DNA from: Pirellulales bacterium
GTDB taxonomy: Bacteria > Planctomycetota > Planctomycetia > Pirellulales > JAEUIK01
NCBI GenBank assembly: GCA_019636335.1
Contig: JAHBXR010000031.1
Location: 1-60,379, forward strand
Direction: 5' to 3'
DNA: 60,379 nucleotides
The position numbers were made by a program, and so were the translations under genes. Under the pieces are notes generated by a model. It worked only from the letters and a program-made list of their open reading frames with translations, was not told where the DNA came from and did no database searches. Shown here piece after piece: positions 16,695 through 25,533 of the stretch. Every line of letters begins with the position of its first letter. The first letter of the stretch is position 1.

Positions 16695-16753
16695 TTCACG
16701 AGGAAGTCCCTTCCAAGACGCATGCGGCGCCCCGGGCCGCCGGCCGGACGACG

Positions 16754-16963
16754 CTAGGTGCGCGTCACGTTCACGGCGCGGGGACCCTTGCCTTCTTTGC
16801 CCTGCTCGACATCGTAGGTAACCGTGTCACCCACGCCGAGATCTTCGATCCGAATGTCGCGCAGTGACGAATGATGGAAGAACACGTCGTCTCCGCCACC
16901 GTCGGGCTGGACGAAACCAAACCCCTTCTCGAACACGATTTTCTTCACCTTGCCCGCTGGCAT
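16754..16963 (-). CDS. cspA: Cold-shock domain protein
   Basis: A 69-residue single cold-shock domain, the normal length. RNA-binding motif RNP1 appears as KGFGFVQP (about residues 13-20) and RNP2 as DVFFHHSSL (about 26-34), ending in GPRAVNVTRT. Such proteins bind single-stranded RNA and DNA and act as RNA chaperones. ATG 16963 is chosen because it gives the canonical MPAGKVKK start; an in-frame start at 16996 would add 11 residues. The gene is alone on its strand, with a hairpin downstream. Confidence 0.93.
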   Translation of the reverse strand: MPAGKVKKIVFEKGFGFVQPDGGGDDVFFHHSSLRDIRIEDLGVGDTVTYDVEQGKEGKGPRAVNVTRT

Positions 16964-17266
16964 CGCAAAGACCCTTAAAACATGGTTGCGAGCCACGCGG
17001 ACTCGCCGAAATCACGCTTCTTCATGCCTACGCAGCCATCGTGCCCGGCACGGCGCCCAGCTTCGGAAAGTTGGGCTCCCGCGAGTCGCCTTCGGGTCAA
17101 CGGCGGCGCAGGGATGCCTAAAGTGTGCCGCAAGGCGGTCAACTAATCAAGCAAATCGCGGCACGCGGGTCAGGCACGAAGGTCCGATCGACGCGCCGCC
17201 CCCCCCCGGTCTGAACTTCCCCCTCGACGCGGCGAATGTCTACAATTCGGCAACTCTCCGTTTTCG

Positions 17267-17272
17267 AAGGAG
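17267..17272 (+). promoter_or_regulatory. Shine-Dalgarno AAGGAG that decides a TTG start
   Basis: AAGGAG lies 9 bases before TTG 17282. No ATG or GTG fits as well, so this site sets the start of the GT41-like gene. A TACAAT -10-like box lies at 17241-17246. The rest of the 16997-17281 gap shows no gene. Confidence 0.6.
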
Positions 17273-17281
17273 CGAAACCGG

Positions 17282-19579
17282 TTGTCCAGTTCGTCCGTCC
17301 AACTCGAAACGGCCCGTCGACTGCACGCCGCAGGCGAGCTCGATGAGGCCGAGGCGATTTATCGCCGGCTGCTGGCCGATTCGCCGCAAAACGCCGAGCT
17401 TTGCCATCTCTTGGGGGCGCTCGAACGCCAGACAGGTCGCACGGCGGCCGCGATTACCCGTCTGCAGCAGGCCCTCGCCCTGGCAGGGAGCGACGCCACG
17501 GTGTACTTCAACCTGGCCGGGGCATACGAGGACGCGGGCCAACTCGATCTGGCCGAGGGGGCCTATCGCGAGGCACTGCGTCTGACCCCCGATTTTCTCG
17601 AGGCGAACGTCCAACTCGGCACGTTGCTGCGCCGGTCGGGGCGACTGCACGAGGCGGCCCAACACTTTCAAATCGCACGGGAGCACGATGCACGCTTCGT
17701 GCCGGCGCACATTGGCCTTGGTATCGTGCGCCAGAAGTTGGGCGATCCTCGTGCCGCGGCCGAGGCGTATCAACAAGCCCTGCGACTCGCGCCGGCTCAT
17801 CCCCAGGCACGTTTCAATCTGGCCACCGTGCTGCATCAGATGGGCGAGTCGGTCCAGGCGATCGAGCTGTACCGCGATGTTCTGCAATCCTCACCCGACG
17901 ATGCGCGCGCGCATCAAAACCTCGCCCATGTGTTGGTCGAAGTGGACGAGCTCGTCGAGGCGGAAGCCCATTACCTGCGAGCGATCGAACTGCTGCCGGG
18001 CGACGCCGCGCTACGTTTGCAGTTGGGCTCGCTCTATTACCGGCAACGCCGCTATGCAGACGCTGCCATGCACGGCCGGCAAGCCATCGCGCTGATGCCC
18101 GATCACGCCGCCGCCCACGTGCAACTCGGGCTGGCCGAGAGCCACACGCTGGGACCGGCGGCGGGAGTGCGGCGTCTCGCACGCGCGGCCCAACTCGAAC
18201 CGCGGAACCTGTTGCGCCAGGTCGCGGCCTGTTGCGCCGGCCAGACCGTGTTTCGCGATGTGGGCGAGATCGACGAGTATCGCACCCGCCTGGCCCAACG
18301 CCTGGCAGAGCTGTCACGCTCTGAGGCAAAACTCCATCCGGCCGATATTCCAAGCTCGTTCTGCAAACCACCGTTCTGTCTGCCCTATCACGGACGCGAC
18401 GATCGAACGCTCAAGGAGCAGTTTGCCAGCCTCTTTGCCGCGCATGTCCCACCGTGGCGCGGCGAGATGAGACGGCACAGCAGACTGCCTCGAATCGGGT
18501 TGGTCGTCACTGCCGGTCACGAAGGAGTCTTCCTGCGCGGCATGTCCGGCATCTTGCAGCACAGCCAAATGGGGCGCCTGCGTGCGACCGTCGTCTGCCA
18601 TGCCTCGGGGCTGAAGCGACTGCGGCAAACGCTCGTGACGGAGCGGGTCGATTTCCTGGTTTTGCCGGGCGATTTTCCGCAGGCCGTCGAGCGCTTGCGC
18701 GCCGCGCAGTTCGACGTGCTGCACTTCTGGGAAATCGGTACGGACAGCGTGAACTATTTCTTGCCCCTGTTCCGCTGTGCGCCGGTCCAGGTGACGAGTT
18801 GGGGCTGGCCCACAACCTCGGGCATGGCGGCGGTCGATTATTTCTTGTCGAGCGAGTTGCTCGAAAGTGATGCGAGCGATCGCCATTACAGCGAGCGGTT
18901 GGTGCGACTGACGACGTTGCCCACCTGCTATGCGCGTTCGCCGATGGTGCATGAGCACCCCTCGCGAGCGGAGCTGGGGCTGCCCGGGTCATCGCCGGTG
19001 TATCTGTGTCCGCAAAACCTGGCCAAGTTCCATCCCGATTTCGATGATCTCGTCGGCGAGATCCTGCGCACCGATCGCCGCGGTGTGTTTGCGGCCATCG
19101 CCTCGCGCGAGGAACACGTTACGGCGGCCGTGCGCGATCGCCTGCGAAGCCGCTTGCCCGACGTCGCCACGAGGATCCTGTTCCTGCCGCGCGTCTCATC
19201 CGAGCATTTTCCGCGGCTGTTGCGTAGTGCCGATGTCCTGCTCGATACACCCCATTACGGTGGCGGTGCGAACACGACGGCCGAAGTGCTCGGCCAGGCC
19301 TTGCCGCTCGTCTCGCTGCGTGGCGAGTTTCATCGCGGACGATGGGGGGCCGCCTGTTACGCGCGACTCGCCATGCCCGTGGGCATGATCGATACACCAA
19401 GAGACTACGTGGCGACCGCTGTACGCTTGGCGAATGACCCACCCTGGCGGCAGGCGTGGTCGCGGCAAATCGCCGACTCGAATCACCTGCTGTTCGACGA
19501 CCAGGATGCCGTGCGAGAAACCGTCGACTTCTGGGAGCGGGCGGCCGCGGAAGCACGCGACCGAGTGGCATGCACGTGA
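17282..19579 (+). CDS. TPR + GT41 (OGT/SPINDLY-like) glycosyltransferase
   Basis: A 765-residue protein. Residues about 1-330 are some nine TPR repeats (for example AGELDEAEAIYRRLLADSP and VYFNLAGAYEDAGQLDLAE). Residues about 395-760 align with the catalytic half of O-GlcNAc transferases: APVQVTSWGWPTTSGMAAVDYF, YLCPQNLAKFHPDF near 574 (the nucleotide-binding lysine region) and DTPHYGGGANTTAEVLGQALP near 654. Such enzymes move GlcNAc or fucose from a nucleotide sugar to Ser/Thr of protein. It is followed by a GT4 gene and faces the fliS/fliD end of the flagellar operon, so flagellin or FliD are plausible substrates. The start is TTG with a strong Shine-Dalgarno site. Confidence 0.8.
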   Translation: MSSSSVQLETARRLHAAGELDEAEAIYRRLLADSPQNAELCHLLGALERQTGRTAAAITRLQQALALAGSDATVYFNLAGAYEDAGQLDLAEGAYREALRLTPDFLEANVQLGTLLRRSGRLHEAAQHFQIAREHDARFVPAHIGLGIVRQKLGDPRAAAEAYQQALRLAPAHPQARFNLATVLHQMGESVQAIELYRDVLQSSPDDARAHQNLAHVLVEVDELVEAEAHYLRAIELLPGDAALRLQLGSLYYRQRRYADAAMHGRQAIALMPDHAAAHVQLGLAESHTLGPAAGVRRLARAAQLEPRNLLRQVAACCAGQTVFRDVGEIDEYRTRLAQRLAELSRSEAKLHPADIPSSFCKPPFCLPYHGRDDRTLKEQFASLFAAHVPPWRGEMRRHSRLPRIGLVVTAGHEGVFLRGMSGILQHSQMGRLRATVVCHASGLKRLRQTLVTERVDFLVLPGDFPQAVERLRAAQFDVLHFWEIGTDSVNYFLPLFRCAPVQVTSWGWPTTSGMAAVDYFLSSELLESDASDRHYSERLVRLTTLPTCYARSPMVHEHPSRAELGLPGSSPVYLCPQNLAKFHPDFDDLVGEILRTDRRGVFAAIASREEHVTAAVRDRLRSRLPDVATRILFLPRVSSEHFPRLLRSADVLLDTPHYGGGANTTAEVLGQALPLVSLRGEFHRGRWGAACYARLAMPVGMIDTPRDYVATAVRLANDPPWRQAWSRQIADSNHLLFDDQDAVRETVDFWERAAAEARDRVACT

Positions 19580-19596
19580 CAGGCAGGACCGCCTCG

Positions 19597-20706
19597 ATGC
19601 GATGGGCGTTTGTGGATTTCACCCCCTGGGACTACGACGGCGACACGCCGGCGACGCGGCCGCTGGGGGGCTCCCAGTCGGCGCTCTGCTATCTCACCGA
19701 GCAGTTGGCCCGCGACGGACACCGCGTGCTGGTTTTGAATCATGTGCGCGCGACGCGGACCGTGCGCGGCGTCGAGTTTCGGCCCGTCACGCAAGCTCGC
19801 CCCGACTGGCTGGCCGGCCTCGACGCGATGGTCGTGCTGAACGCCACCGAGCCCGCCCTGAAGCTGCGGCGTTACGCTTCTCCCAGCACGCAGCTCATCC
19901 TCTGGACTCAACACGCGCACGATCAGCCCGCCGTGGCGCCGCTACGGTCGCGCGAAGTGGGCGCCTGTTTCGACGCCGTGGCATTCGTCAGCGACTGGCA
20001 ACGCGACTGCTATCGGCGAGAGTTCGCCCTCGATGCGCGCCGAACGTGCGTCATGCGGAATGCCATGGCGCCAGCTTTTGAACGCATGTTCGACTCGGCC
20101 GAGACGCTTGCCGCCGCGAAAGAAGCGCCCCCCATCCTGGCTTATACGAGCACGCCGTTTCGTGGACTCGATGTGCTGGTGCGGATGTTTCCCCAACTTC
20201 GACGCGAACTGCCTGACCTGCGATTGCGCGTCTTCTCGAGCATGCAGGTCTATCAGGTGGGCGATGAGGAAGATCGCCGGCGCTACGCCGACCTGTATCG
20301 CGCCTGCGACGAGACGCCGGGCATCGAACGGGTCGGTTCGCTCACGCAACCTGCCTTGGCGGCCGAGCTGCGCCGCGCGACGATGCTCGCCTACCCGAAC
20401 CACTTCGCCGAGACGTCGTGCATCGCGGCGATCGAGGCCCTCGCCGCGGGCTGCCGGGTAGTGACGAGCGACTACGGCGCCTTGCCCGAGACGACCGGAG
20501 GTTGGGCCCGCCTCGTGCCGCTCGTCGACGATCCCGCCGGATACGCCGAGCGCTTTCTCGCCGCCGCGCGCGAGGAGCTCGCCCGCTGGCGCGACGCGCG
20601 CAACGAGATTGTTAACCACCTGGCGCGCCAGGTGACTGCCATGAATGCCGAATACACCTGGGCCAACCGCGCGCGCGAATGGGCGGCGTGGCTGGCGTCA
20701 GCATAG
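19597..20706 (+). CDS. GT4 family glycosyltransferase
   Basis: A 369-residue GT-B enzyme. The N-terminal DFTPWDYDGDTPATRPLGG plus SQSALCYLTEQLARDGHRV loop is typical of retaining GT4 enzymes. The donor-binding EX7E motif is ETSCIAAIE, within YPNHFAETSCIAAIEALAAG (about residues 265-284), followed by GALPETTGG. The Rossmann-fold turn ILAYTSTPFRGLDVLVRMFP is also clear. ATG 19597 gives the family-like MRWAFVDF start; an in-frame ATG at 19570 overlaps the upstream gene by 10 bp. It is probably co-transcribed with the GT41-like gene. Acceptor and sugar are unknown; context points to protein or flagellar glycosylation. Confidence 0.8.
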   Translation: MRWAFVDFTPWDYDGDTPATRPLGGSQSALCYLTEQLARDGHRVLVLNHVRATRTVRGVEFRPVTQARPDWLAGLDAMVVLNATEPALKLRRYASPSTQLILWTQHAHDQPAVAPLRSREVGACFDAVAFVSDWQRDCYRREFALDARRTCVMRNAMAPAFERMFDSAETLAAAKEAPPILAYTSTPFRGLDVLVRMFPQLRRELPDLRLRVFSSMQVYQVGDEEDRRRYADLYRACDETPGIERVGSLTQPALAAELRRATMLAYPNHFAETSCIAAIEALAAGCRVVTSDYGALPETTGGWARLVPLVDDPAGYAERFLAAAREELARWRDARNEIVNHLARQVTAMNAEYTWANRAREWAAWLASA

Positions 20707-20721
20707 CGGCCGGAGTTGCGG

Positions 20722-20738
20722 AGGGACGGTGTGTCCCT
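20722..20738. terminator. Short hairpin between convergent glycosyltransferase genes
   Basis: AGGGAC and GTCCCT form a 6-bp stem around GGTGT in the 30-bp gap between the rightward GT4 gene and the leftward GT8 gene. There is no U-tract, so its terminator function is uncertain. Confidence 0.35.
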
Positions 20739-21471
20739 AACGCGGTGATGGCGCCGAGGGTAGGATCGACACGGTGGTGCCCATGCCATTGGCGAAGTTC
20801 GGCGCGGGGACCACGCGACGACGCTCGACGGCGCGCATCTCGTCACGCATCTGGTACCACACATCGGCGTGCGGGTGGTCCTTATAGTCGTCGAACCACG
20901 GTCCGCCGTTCGTATAGTGGATCAGCTTGGTTGTCTGGTCCATCCAGTCGAGCGTGTTCCACGTCTTGGGCAGCTCGCCGATCTGCGCGTCGTCGATATC
21001 CTGGAAACGGTGCAGATACGCGCCCGTCTGCGACTCGACGCATTGCTTCGTCCACAGCTTGAGCTTCGCGCAGTCCATGAGCATCATGCTCGACCAGTTC
21101 TTGCGCGGATAGCTCGTCTGCGGACAGCCATACATCTTGACCGAGTTCGTCGGCTGATAGTCATGCTGTACCACGCGCAGGGCGTAGGGCCGCATGTCCA
21201 GATCGTCGATCTCCTTGATGTCCCCCAGGCAGAGCATGTCGTTGTCGAGGAACAACGCCTTGCCCTGGAAATTGCACAAGTGGGGCACGAGAAAGCGGGT
21301 ATAGGTGAATTCGGTCGAGGCGAGTGGATCGACCGGCCGGCCCAGGCTCAGTTCATTCAATTTCAGATAGCGAATGTCGAGCGAGATCGAAGAGTATTTC
21401 AAGAGGCTGTAGCGCAAGACATCCGCGGGCTCCGGGAAGCGCGAGTCCCATCCGATAAAAATGCGTAGCAT
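20737..21471 (-). CDS. GT8-like glycosyltransferase
   Basis: A 244-residue GT-A fold protein. It starts MLRIFIGWDSRFPEPADVL, has FTYTRFLVPHLCNFQGKALFLDNDMLCLGDI (about residues 55-86) with the metal-binding DxD as DND, and ends with the family-like LIHYTNGGPWFDDYKDHPHADVW histidine region. ATG 21471 is preceded by GAAAGG; an upstream TTG is not needed. It is the last gene of the leftward flagellar run, 31 bp after fliS, which suggests that it adds sugar to flagellar proteins. The donor sugar cannot be told. Confidence 0.72.
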   Translation of the reverse strand: MLRIFIGWDSRFPEPADVLRYSLLKYSSISLDIRYLKLNELSLGRPVDPLASTEFTYTRFLVPHLCNFQGKALFLDNDMLCLGDIKEIDDLDMRPYALRVVQHDYQPTNSVKMYGCPQTSYPRKNWSSMMLMDCAKLKLWTKQCVESQTGAYLHRFQDIDDAQIGELPKTWNTLDWMDQTTKLIHYTNGGPWFDDYKDHPHADVWYQMRDEMRAVERRRVVPAPNFANGMGTTVSILPSAPSPR

Positions 21472-21502
21472 CGTGCGTGCCTTTCTCAATCAAGGATCTG
21501 CC

Positions 21503-21931
21503 TTACGCCTCGAACGACATCTGCGACGCTTCCATCCCCATGTCCGCGGCTCGTGTCGTCCCGAGTTGTTCGCACACTTGCCGCCACGTCTCGCGCTCCA
21601 CCTCGAGCACGGACAGGGCGTCGGCCAGCCGCTGCGTATCGCGTTCCAACTGGGCGGCGGTCAGTCCGCGAAAGACGAACAGGTAAACGCCCGCCACGCG
21701 GCGGACGAGATCGGGGTTGTGCTCGGGATTCAGGCCACAGAGCAGCTCGCTGACGATTTGCTGACAGCGAATGATCGCCTCGCAGGCGTCGTCGTCGCGC
21801 CCCTCTTGCCAGAGCACCTGCGCCTGATGACCAAATCGCAGGGCCGCCTCGATCAGCATGAGCTGCAGCTTCTGCGGCGTGGCGGTCATGACCTCGGTGA
21901 CGAGGTAGTTGTCGCGGGTCGCGTGATGCAT
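21503..21931 (-). CDS. fliS: Flagellin export chaperone FliS
   Basis: A 142-residue helical-bundle protein. The N-terminus is NYLVTEVMTATPQKLQLMLIEAALRFGHQA, matching the FliS pattern (tyrosine-containing start, then TATPxxLxxMLxxxA). It binds the C-terminal end of unexported flagellin and prevents premature assembly. Start ATG 21931 follows AAGGAG by 11 bases. It lies directly after fliD, the usual fliD-fliS order. Confidence 0.85.
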   Translation of the reverse strand: MHHATRDNYLVTEVMTATPQKLQLMLIEAALRFGHQAQVLWQEGRDDDACEAIIRCQQIVSELLCGLNPEHNPDLVRRVAGVYLFVFRGLTAAQLERDTQRLADALSVLEVERETWRQVCEQLGTTRAADMGMEASQMSFEA

Positions 21932-21985
21932 ATGGTTTGAATCTCCTTCTCCGCGAAAGGTGCGGAGTGCCATGTTCGTGTCGGT

Positions 21986-24900
21986 TTAGGCCGAAACCAT
22001 CGGTTTCAGCGGTTGCAGCGCCGAGAGTGCCGAGAGATTGCCCTGTATCTTGGCGATCGACTCTTCGAGCCGATAGAAGGTGAGTAGCAGCCGTTCGCGT
22101 GACTTGTCGAGACGCACGTTCAGCACGTCGATGCGTTCGTTGTTGGTAATGAGTTTGTTGTCGAGCGTCTCCAAACGCTTGACCAGCAGCGCGTTGTCCG
22201 AAGCGGCGAACTGCTTCACCAATTCGTCGAGGCGAAACGCCACGCCGGAGTTGGCGTTGGTAAAGAGTTGCTCGACGGCAGTCGGGTCGTTGGTAAAGCG
22301 AGTTTTCAGCGCATTGGCGTCGAAGCTCAGTTGGCCGTTCTCCCCCAGCTTGATGCCGAGCACGCCCAGCGATTGCACCGCACCTGTGCCGGCAAAGCGG
22401 CCGCTCAACACCTCGGCGAGCGCTCCTTCGAGTCGCTGCAGATTGGAGTCGCCCTGCAGCACGCCTTTGGCGCCCGTCGTGGCGTTGAAGGCCGTGAGCG
22501 TATCGATGCGCGTGCGAATCTTGTTGTACGAGTCGACAAACGACTGCACCGCCGTCGTCAGGTTGGCGTCGCTTTGCGAGACGCTGACGCTGACCGACGA
22601 GCTGGAGGTGCCCAGGATCGTCACCGACAGACCGCCGACGAGATCGGCGAAGCCGTTCGAACTCGAGGCGGCAATCACGCCCCCAGGGCCCGACCCGGCG
22701 CCGTAGTACAACAGCGCATCTTGAGCCCGCGAGATCTCGCTGAAGTTGAACGACGCGTTCGACGTATCGATGAGCAGTTCTGCCGCCGTGCCGGTTTTCG
22801 ATGACAAGAGCGTGAAGCGATAGGAGCCGCTGAGCGAGCCGTCGTTGAAGAGCGTCGACGTGACCCCCACCCCCTTGCTGTTGATCAAAGAAACGACATC
22901 GTCGAGCGTCCGCGTGCCGTCGAGCTCGACCGTGAAGGTCGTCGTGCCATCGATCACCTTGGTCGGCACGGAGTCGACGACCTGGATCGTCATCTGCCCC
23001 AGCAGGTGCAGATCGCGGGCCGTGTTCGACGACCCTTCGCTCGCGGCCATCGTGCCGGAACCGTGGGCCGTGTCGACCAGCAGGATACCGTCGCCGCGCT
23101 CGTTGATGCGCCCTTCGATGCCGATGCCCAGCCGGCGGATTGCCGTGAGCACGTCGCCGATCGTCTGGATCGATTCGTCCGCCAGGTTCAGCGTGCCCGA
23201 AACGCCCGCGGTGTCGGTGAGCTTGACCGTGCCGCGCGTGACTCCCGCTCCGCCGTTGTACGACGAGAGCAGGGTATTCTCGCTGATCGATTGCAGACGG
23301 AGGCTCTGACTGTTGACCGACGTGACCGTCGCGTTGATCGCCAGGCTCAGCTTCTCGGCCGTCTGCGAGGCAGGCACGACGTTCGAGACGATTAGATTAC
23401 TGACAGTCGATCCCGTGGTATCCGCGAGCGAAATTCCGTTGCGGGCACTGTTCACGGCCGCTTCGATACCAATGCCGGCCGCGTTGATCGCATCGATGAC
23501 CTCTTGCAGGGTCTCGGCGGTCGACAGGTCGACCGTGGCCGAGGCGCCACTTCGGTCGGTGAGCGAGAGCGTGCCCAGGGTGCCCAACCCTTTGCCGCCG
23601 TTCAGATTTCGCAGCAGTGCCGTGTTGAAGCCGGCAAAGAGGCGCCCGCCCGTGATCGTGTCGCTGCTGGCGGCCGCGGCGAGGCCCAGATCTTCGGCGG
23701 CCTTCGAGCCATTCAGGCTGACGACCTCGAACGTGCCGCCGTTGTCGGCCGTGAGATCGGTGAGCAGGATGCGGTCGCCGTCCGGGGCAATCTCAGCGCG
23801 CAAGCGGGCAGGGTCGGCCGCGTTGAGCACGGCCAGTACCTCGCCCAGCGTCAGCTCGTTGGTGGCGGCCAGCGGTTCGACGAGCGCCCCCCCCGAGGTG
23901 ATCGTGGTATCGGTGTCGAGGATGAGCCCCGATCCATCGTTGCCATTGGCGTTCGCCGCGTGGAAGATCTGCCCGGCAACCGGGTCGTTGTTCAACGCGG
24001 CAATCACGTTCGCCGCCGTCGTGCCGCCGTCGTTGATCTGGAAGACAAGACGCTTGTTGTCGGGATCGCTGTCGTCGTATTGAACCGTCTCTTCGCCGGG
24101 GTTCACCGACGGGTTGTACTGGAACTCGATCGTCACGTCATCGAAGCCACTTCCAGGCTGGACCGCCGTGAACGCGATTTGCGCATGGGCGCCGCTATGG
24201 CCTGGCGTGGTGGCCGTGGCCGGCGGGCCCGCCGTGACGGCCGTATCGGTGACCGAGACGGCCGACGTACCGTTGGCGCCCGAAGGTAGCGCTGCCTTGA
24301 ACGCCTTGCTCGCCGTGGCATCGCGATTGAGCGCGTCCCGAATTTGCGCGGCGGTCGTGTTGCCGGCGTCGATCTTGAACACCAGCCGCTTGTCTTGCGG
24401 ATCGTTGTCGTCGTAAAAGACGGTTTCGTTGCCCGCTGTGATGTTGGCGTCGTCCTCGAAGACGATCTCCACGTCCTCGTAGGCGCTGCCTCCCTCGACC
24501 GCGGTGAACACGACGCGGGCGTTTGGGTCGAGCGCGTCGGTCGTCGTCGTGGCCCGGGTGCCGCTGCGTGCGAGCCGGGCGAAGTCGATCGTCAGCGGAC
24601 TGCTACTATCGCGAAAACGTACCTCCATGTCGGCCAGTAGATGGTCGAAACGGACGCCGTTGCCGCCGTTGAGGCGATCGAGACGCAACTGATCGAACAG
24701 CCTGACGACGTCCTGGCCATCGGCCTGACTGGCGGCGACATTGATGCCGGCCAGGCCGAGCGAGGCGGCCGTGGCGCCCCCCACTTCCTGCACGCGCAGG
24801 TTCGCGACGCTCTCGCCGCTGAGATCGACGAGGCGAAGGCGATCGCCGTGCAGCTCGGCCCGCACCGAGATCGTGCCGTTCGAGTTGATCGCCGTGAGGA

Positions 24901-25432
24901 CGTCGTTCGTCGTGCGGGCCCGCGTCAGATCGATTTCGGCCGAGGCGCCGCTACGATCGGTGATGCGGATCTTGCCCCGTTCGAGCCCCGTGCCTCCGCC
25001 GAGCACATCGAGATTCGTATCGCCATTAACGAAGCCACCGAAGCCGAACGAGAAGCTGCCCGTGGGCAGCGCGCTTGTCTTGCTAGCGATCGGCGTGCTG
25101 ATTACCTGGTGCGACTGGGCGAGCCGCAACGGCGTGAATTGGTAAACGCCGAGCGCGGCGTTGTTGCTGGCGGTGACACTGACCAGGTCGGGACTCGAGC
25201 TGATGGCGGTACGCTGCTGGAAAAGCGTGCTTTGGCCGAGCCGCCGAGCCGCCAACTGCATCGACAGCAGCATGGCCGAGATTTCGGTCAGTGCGACCTG
25301 CTGCGATTCGAGCCCCTTGTTGCGGTCGACGATGAGATCGCGCGGCCGCGCCTGCAGCGCAATCAGCTTCTCGACCGTCTCTTGGATCGGTATGCCGCTG
25401 ATGAGGCCGACGTTGCTGGTGATGCGTCCCAT
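21986..25432 (-). CDS. fliD: Flagellar filament cap FliD, enlarged
   Basis: FliD forms the cap at the filament tip and directs flagellin folding. This copy has 1148 residues, against roughly 470 in E. coli. The N-terminal FliD domain is at about 1-110 (GRITSNVGLISGIPIQETVEKL). Several hook-IN-type motifs (KIRITDRSGASAEIDL near 154, TLSLTDRSGASATVDL, TVKLTDTAGVSGTLNL) fill the middle. FliD_C lies at about 900-1148 with a terminal coiled coil. Two tandem copies of a ~98-residue module lie at 305-402 and 417-515; related copies occur in FliC and FlgL. ATG 25432 begins the family sequence; upstream in-frame residues overlap the next gene's intergenic space and are not FliD-like. No good Shine-Dalgarno site is seen. 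Confidence 0.92.
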   Translation of the reverse strand: MGRITSNVGLISGIPIQETVEKLIALQARPRDLIVDRNKGLESQQVALTEISAMLLSMQLAARRLGQSTLFQQRTAISSSPDLVSVTASNNAALGVYQFTPLRLAQSHQVISTPIASKTSALPTGSFSFGFGGFVNGDTNLDVLGGGTGLERGKIRITDRSGASAEIDLTRARTTNDVLTAINSNGTISVRAELHGDRLRLVDLSGESVANLRVQEVGGATAASLGLAGINVAASQADGQDVVRLFDQLRLDRLNGGNGVRFDHLLADMEVRFRDSSSPLTIDFARLARSGTRATTTTDALDPNARVVFTAVEGGSAYEDVEIVFEDDANITAGNETVFYDDNDPQDKRLVFKIDAGNTTAAQIRDALNRDATASKAFKAALPSGANGTSAVSVTDTAVTAGPPATATTPGHSGAHAQIAFTAVQPGSGFDDVTIEFQYNPSVNPGEETVQYDDSDPDNKRLVFQINDGGTTAANVIAALNNDPVAGQIFHAANANGNDGSGLILDTDTTITSGGALVEPLAATNELTLGEVLAVLNAADPARLRAEIAPDGDRILLTDLTADNGGTFEVVSLNGSKAAEDLGLAAAASSDTITGGRLFAGFNTALLRNLNGGKGLGTLGTLSLTDRSGASATVDLSTAETLQEVIDAINAAGIGIEAAVNSARNGISLADTTGSTVSNLIVSNVVPASQTAEKLSLAINATVTSVNSQSLRLQSISENTLLSSYNGGAGVTRGTVKLTDTAGVSGTLNLADESIQTIGDVLTAIRRLGIGIEGRINERGDGILLVDTAHGSGTMAASEGSSNTARDLHLLGQMTIQVVDSVPTKVIDGTTTFTVELDGTRTLDDVVSLINSKGVGVTSTLFNDGSLSGSYRFTLLSSKTGTAAELLIDTSNASFNFSEISRAQDALLYYGAGSGPGGVIAASSSNGFADLVGGLSVTILGTSSSSVSVSVSQSDANLTTAVQSFVDSYNKIRTRIDTLTAFNATTGAKGVLQGDSNLQRLEGALAEVLSGRFAGTGAVQSLGVLGIKLGENGQLSFDANALKTRFTNDPTAVEQLFTNANSGVAFRLDELVKQFAASDNALLVKRLETLDNKLITNNERIDVLNVRLDKSRERLLLTFYRLEESIAKIQGNLSALSALQPLKPMVSA
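23888..24520 (-). repeat. Shared filament module, two tandem copies in fliD
   Basis: Copy 1 is at 24227-24520 (residues 305-402) and copy 2 at 23888-24184 (417-515). Both read FTAV..GS.[YF].DV.I.F, then ETV.YDD.DP..KRLVF.I, then TTA..[VI] and a Gly/Thr-rich end. They match copies inside fliC and flgL. Confidence 0.88.
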
Positions 25433-25533
25433 GTCGCGCGGTTCGTCTCGCGTTCTGGCCGGCTGATGGTGCGCTCGGCGCGCATTGCTAGCGGCCCGTA
25501 TCCCATAGGAATCGACTGGCGAGAGCCGAATCG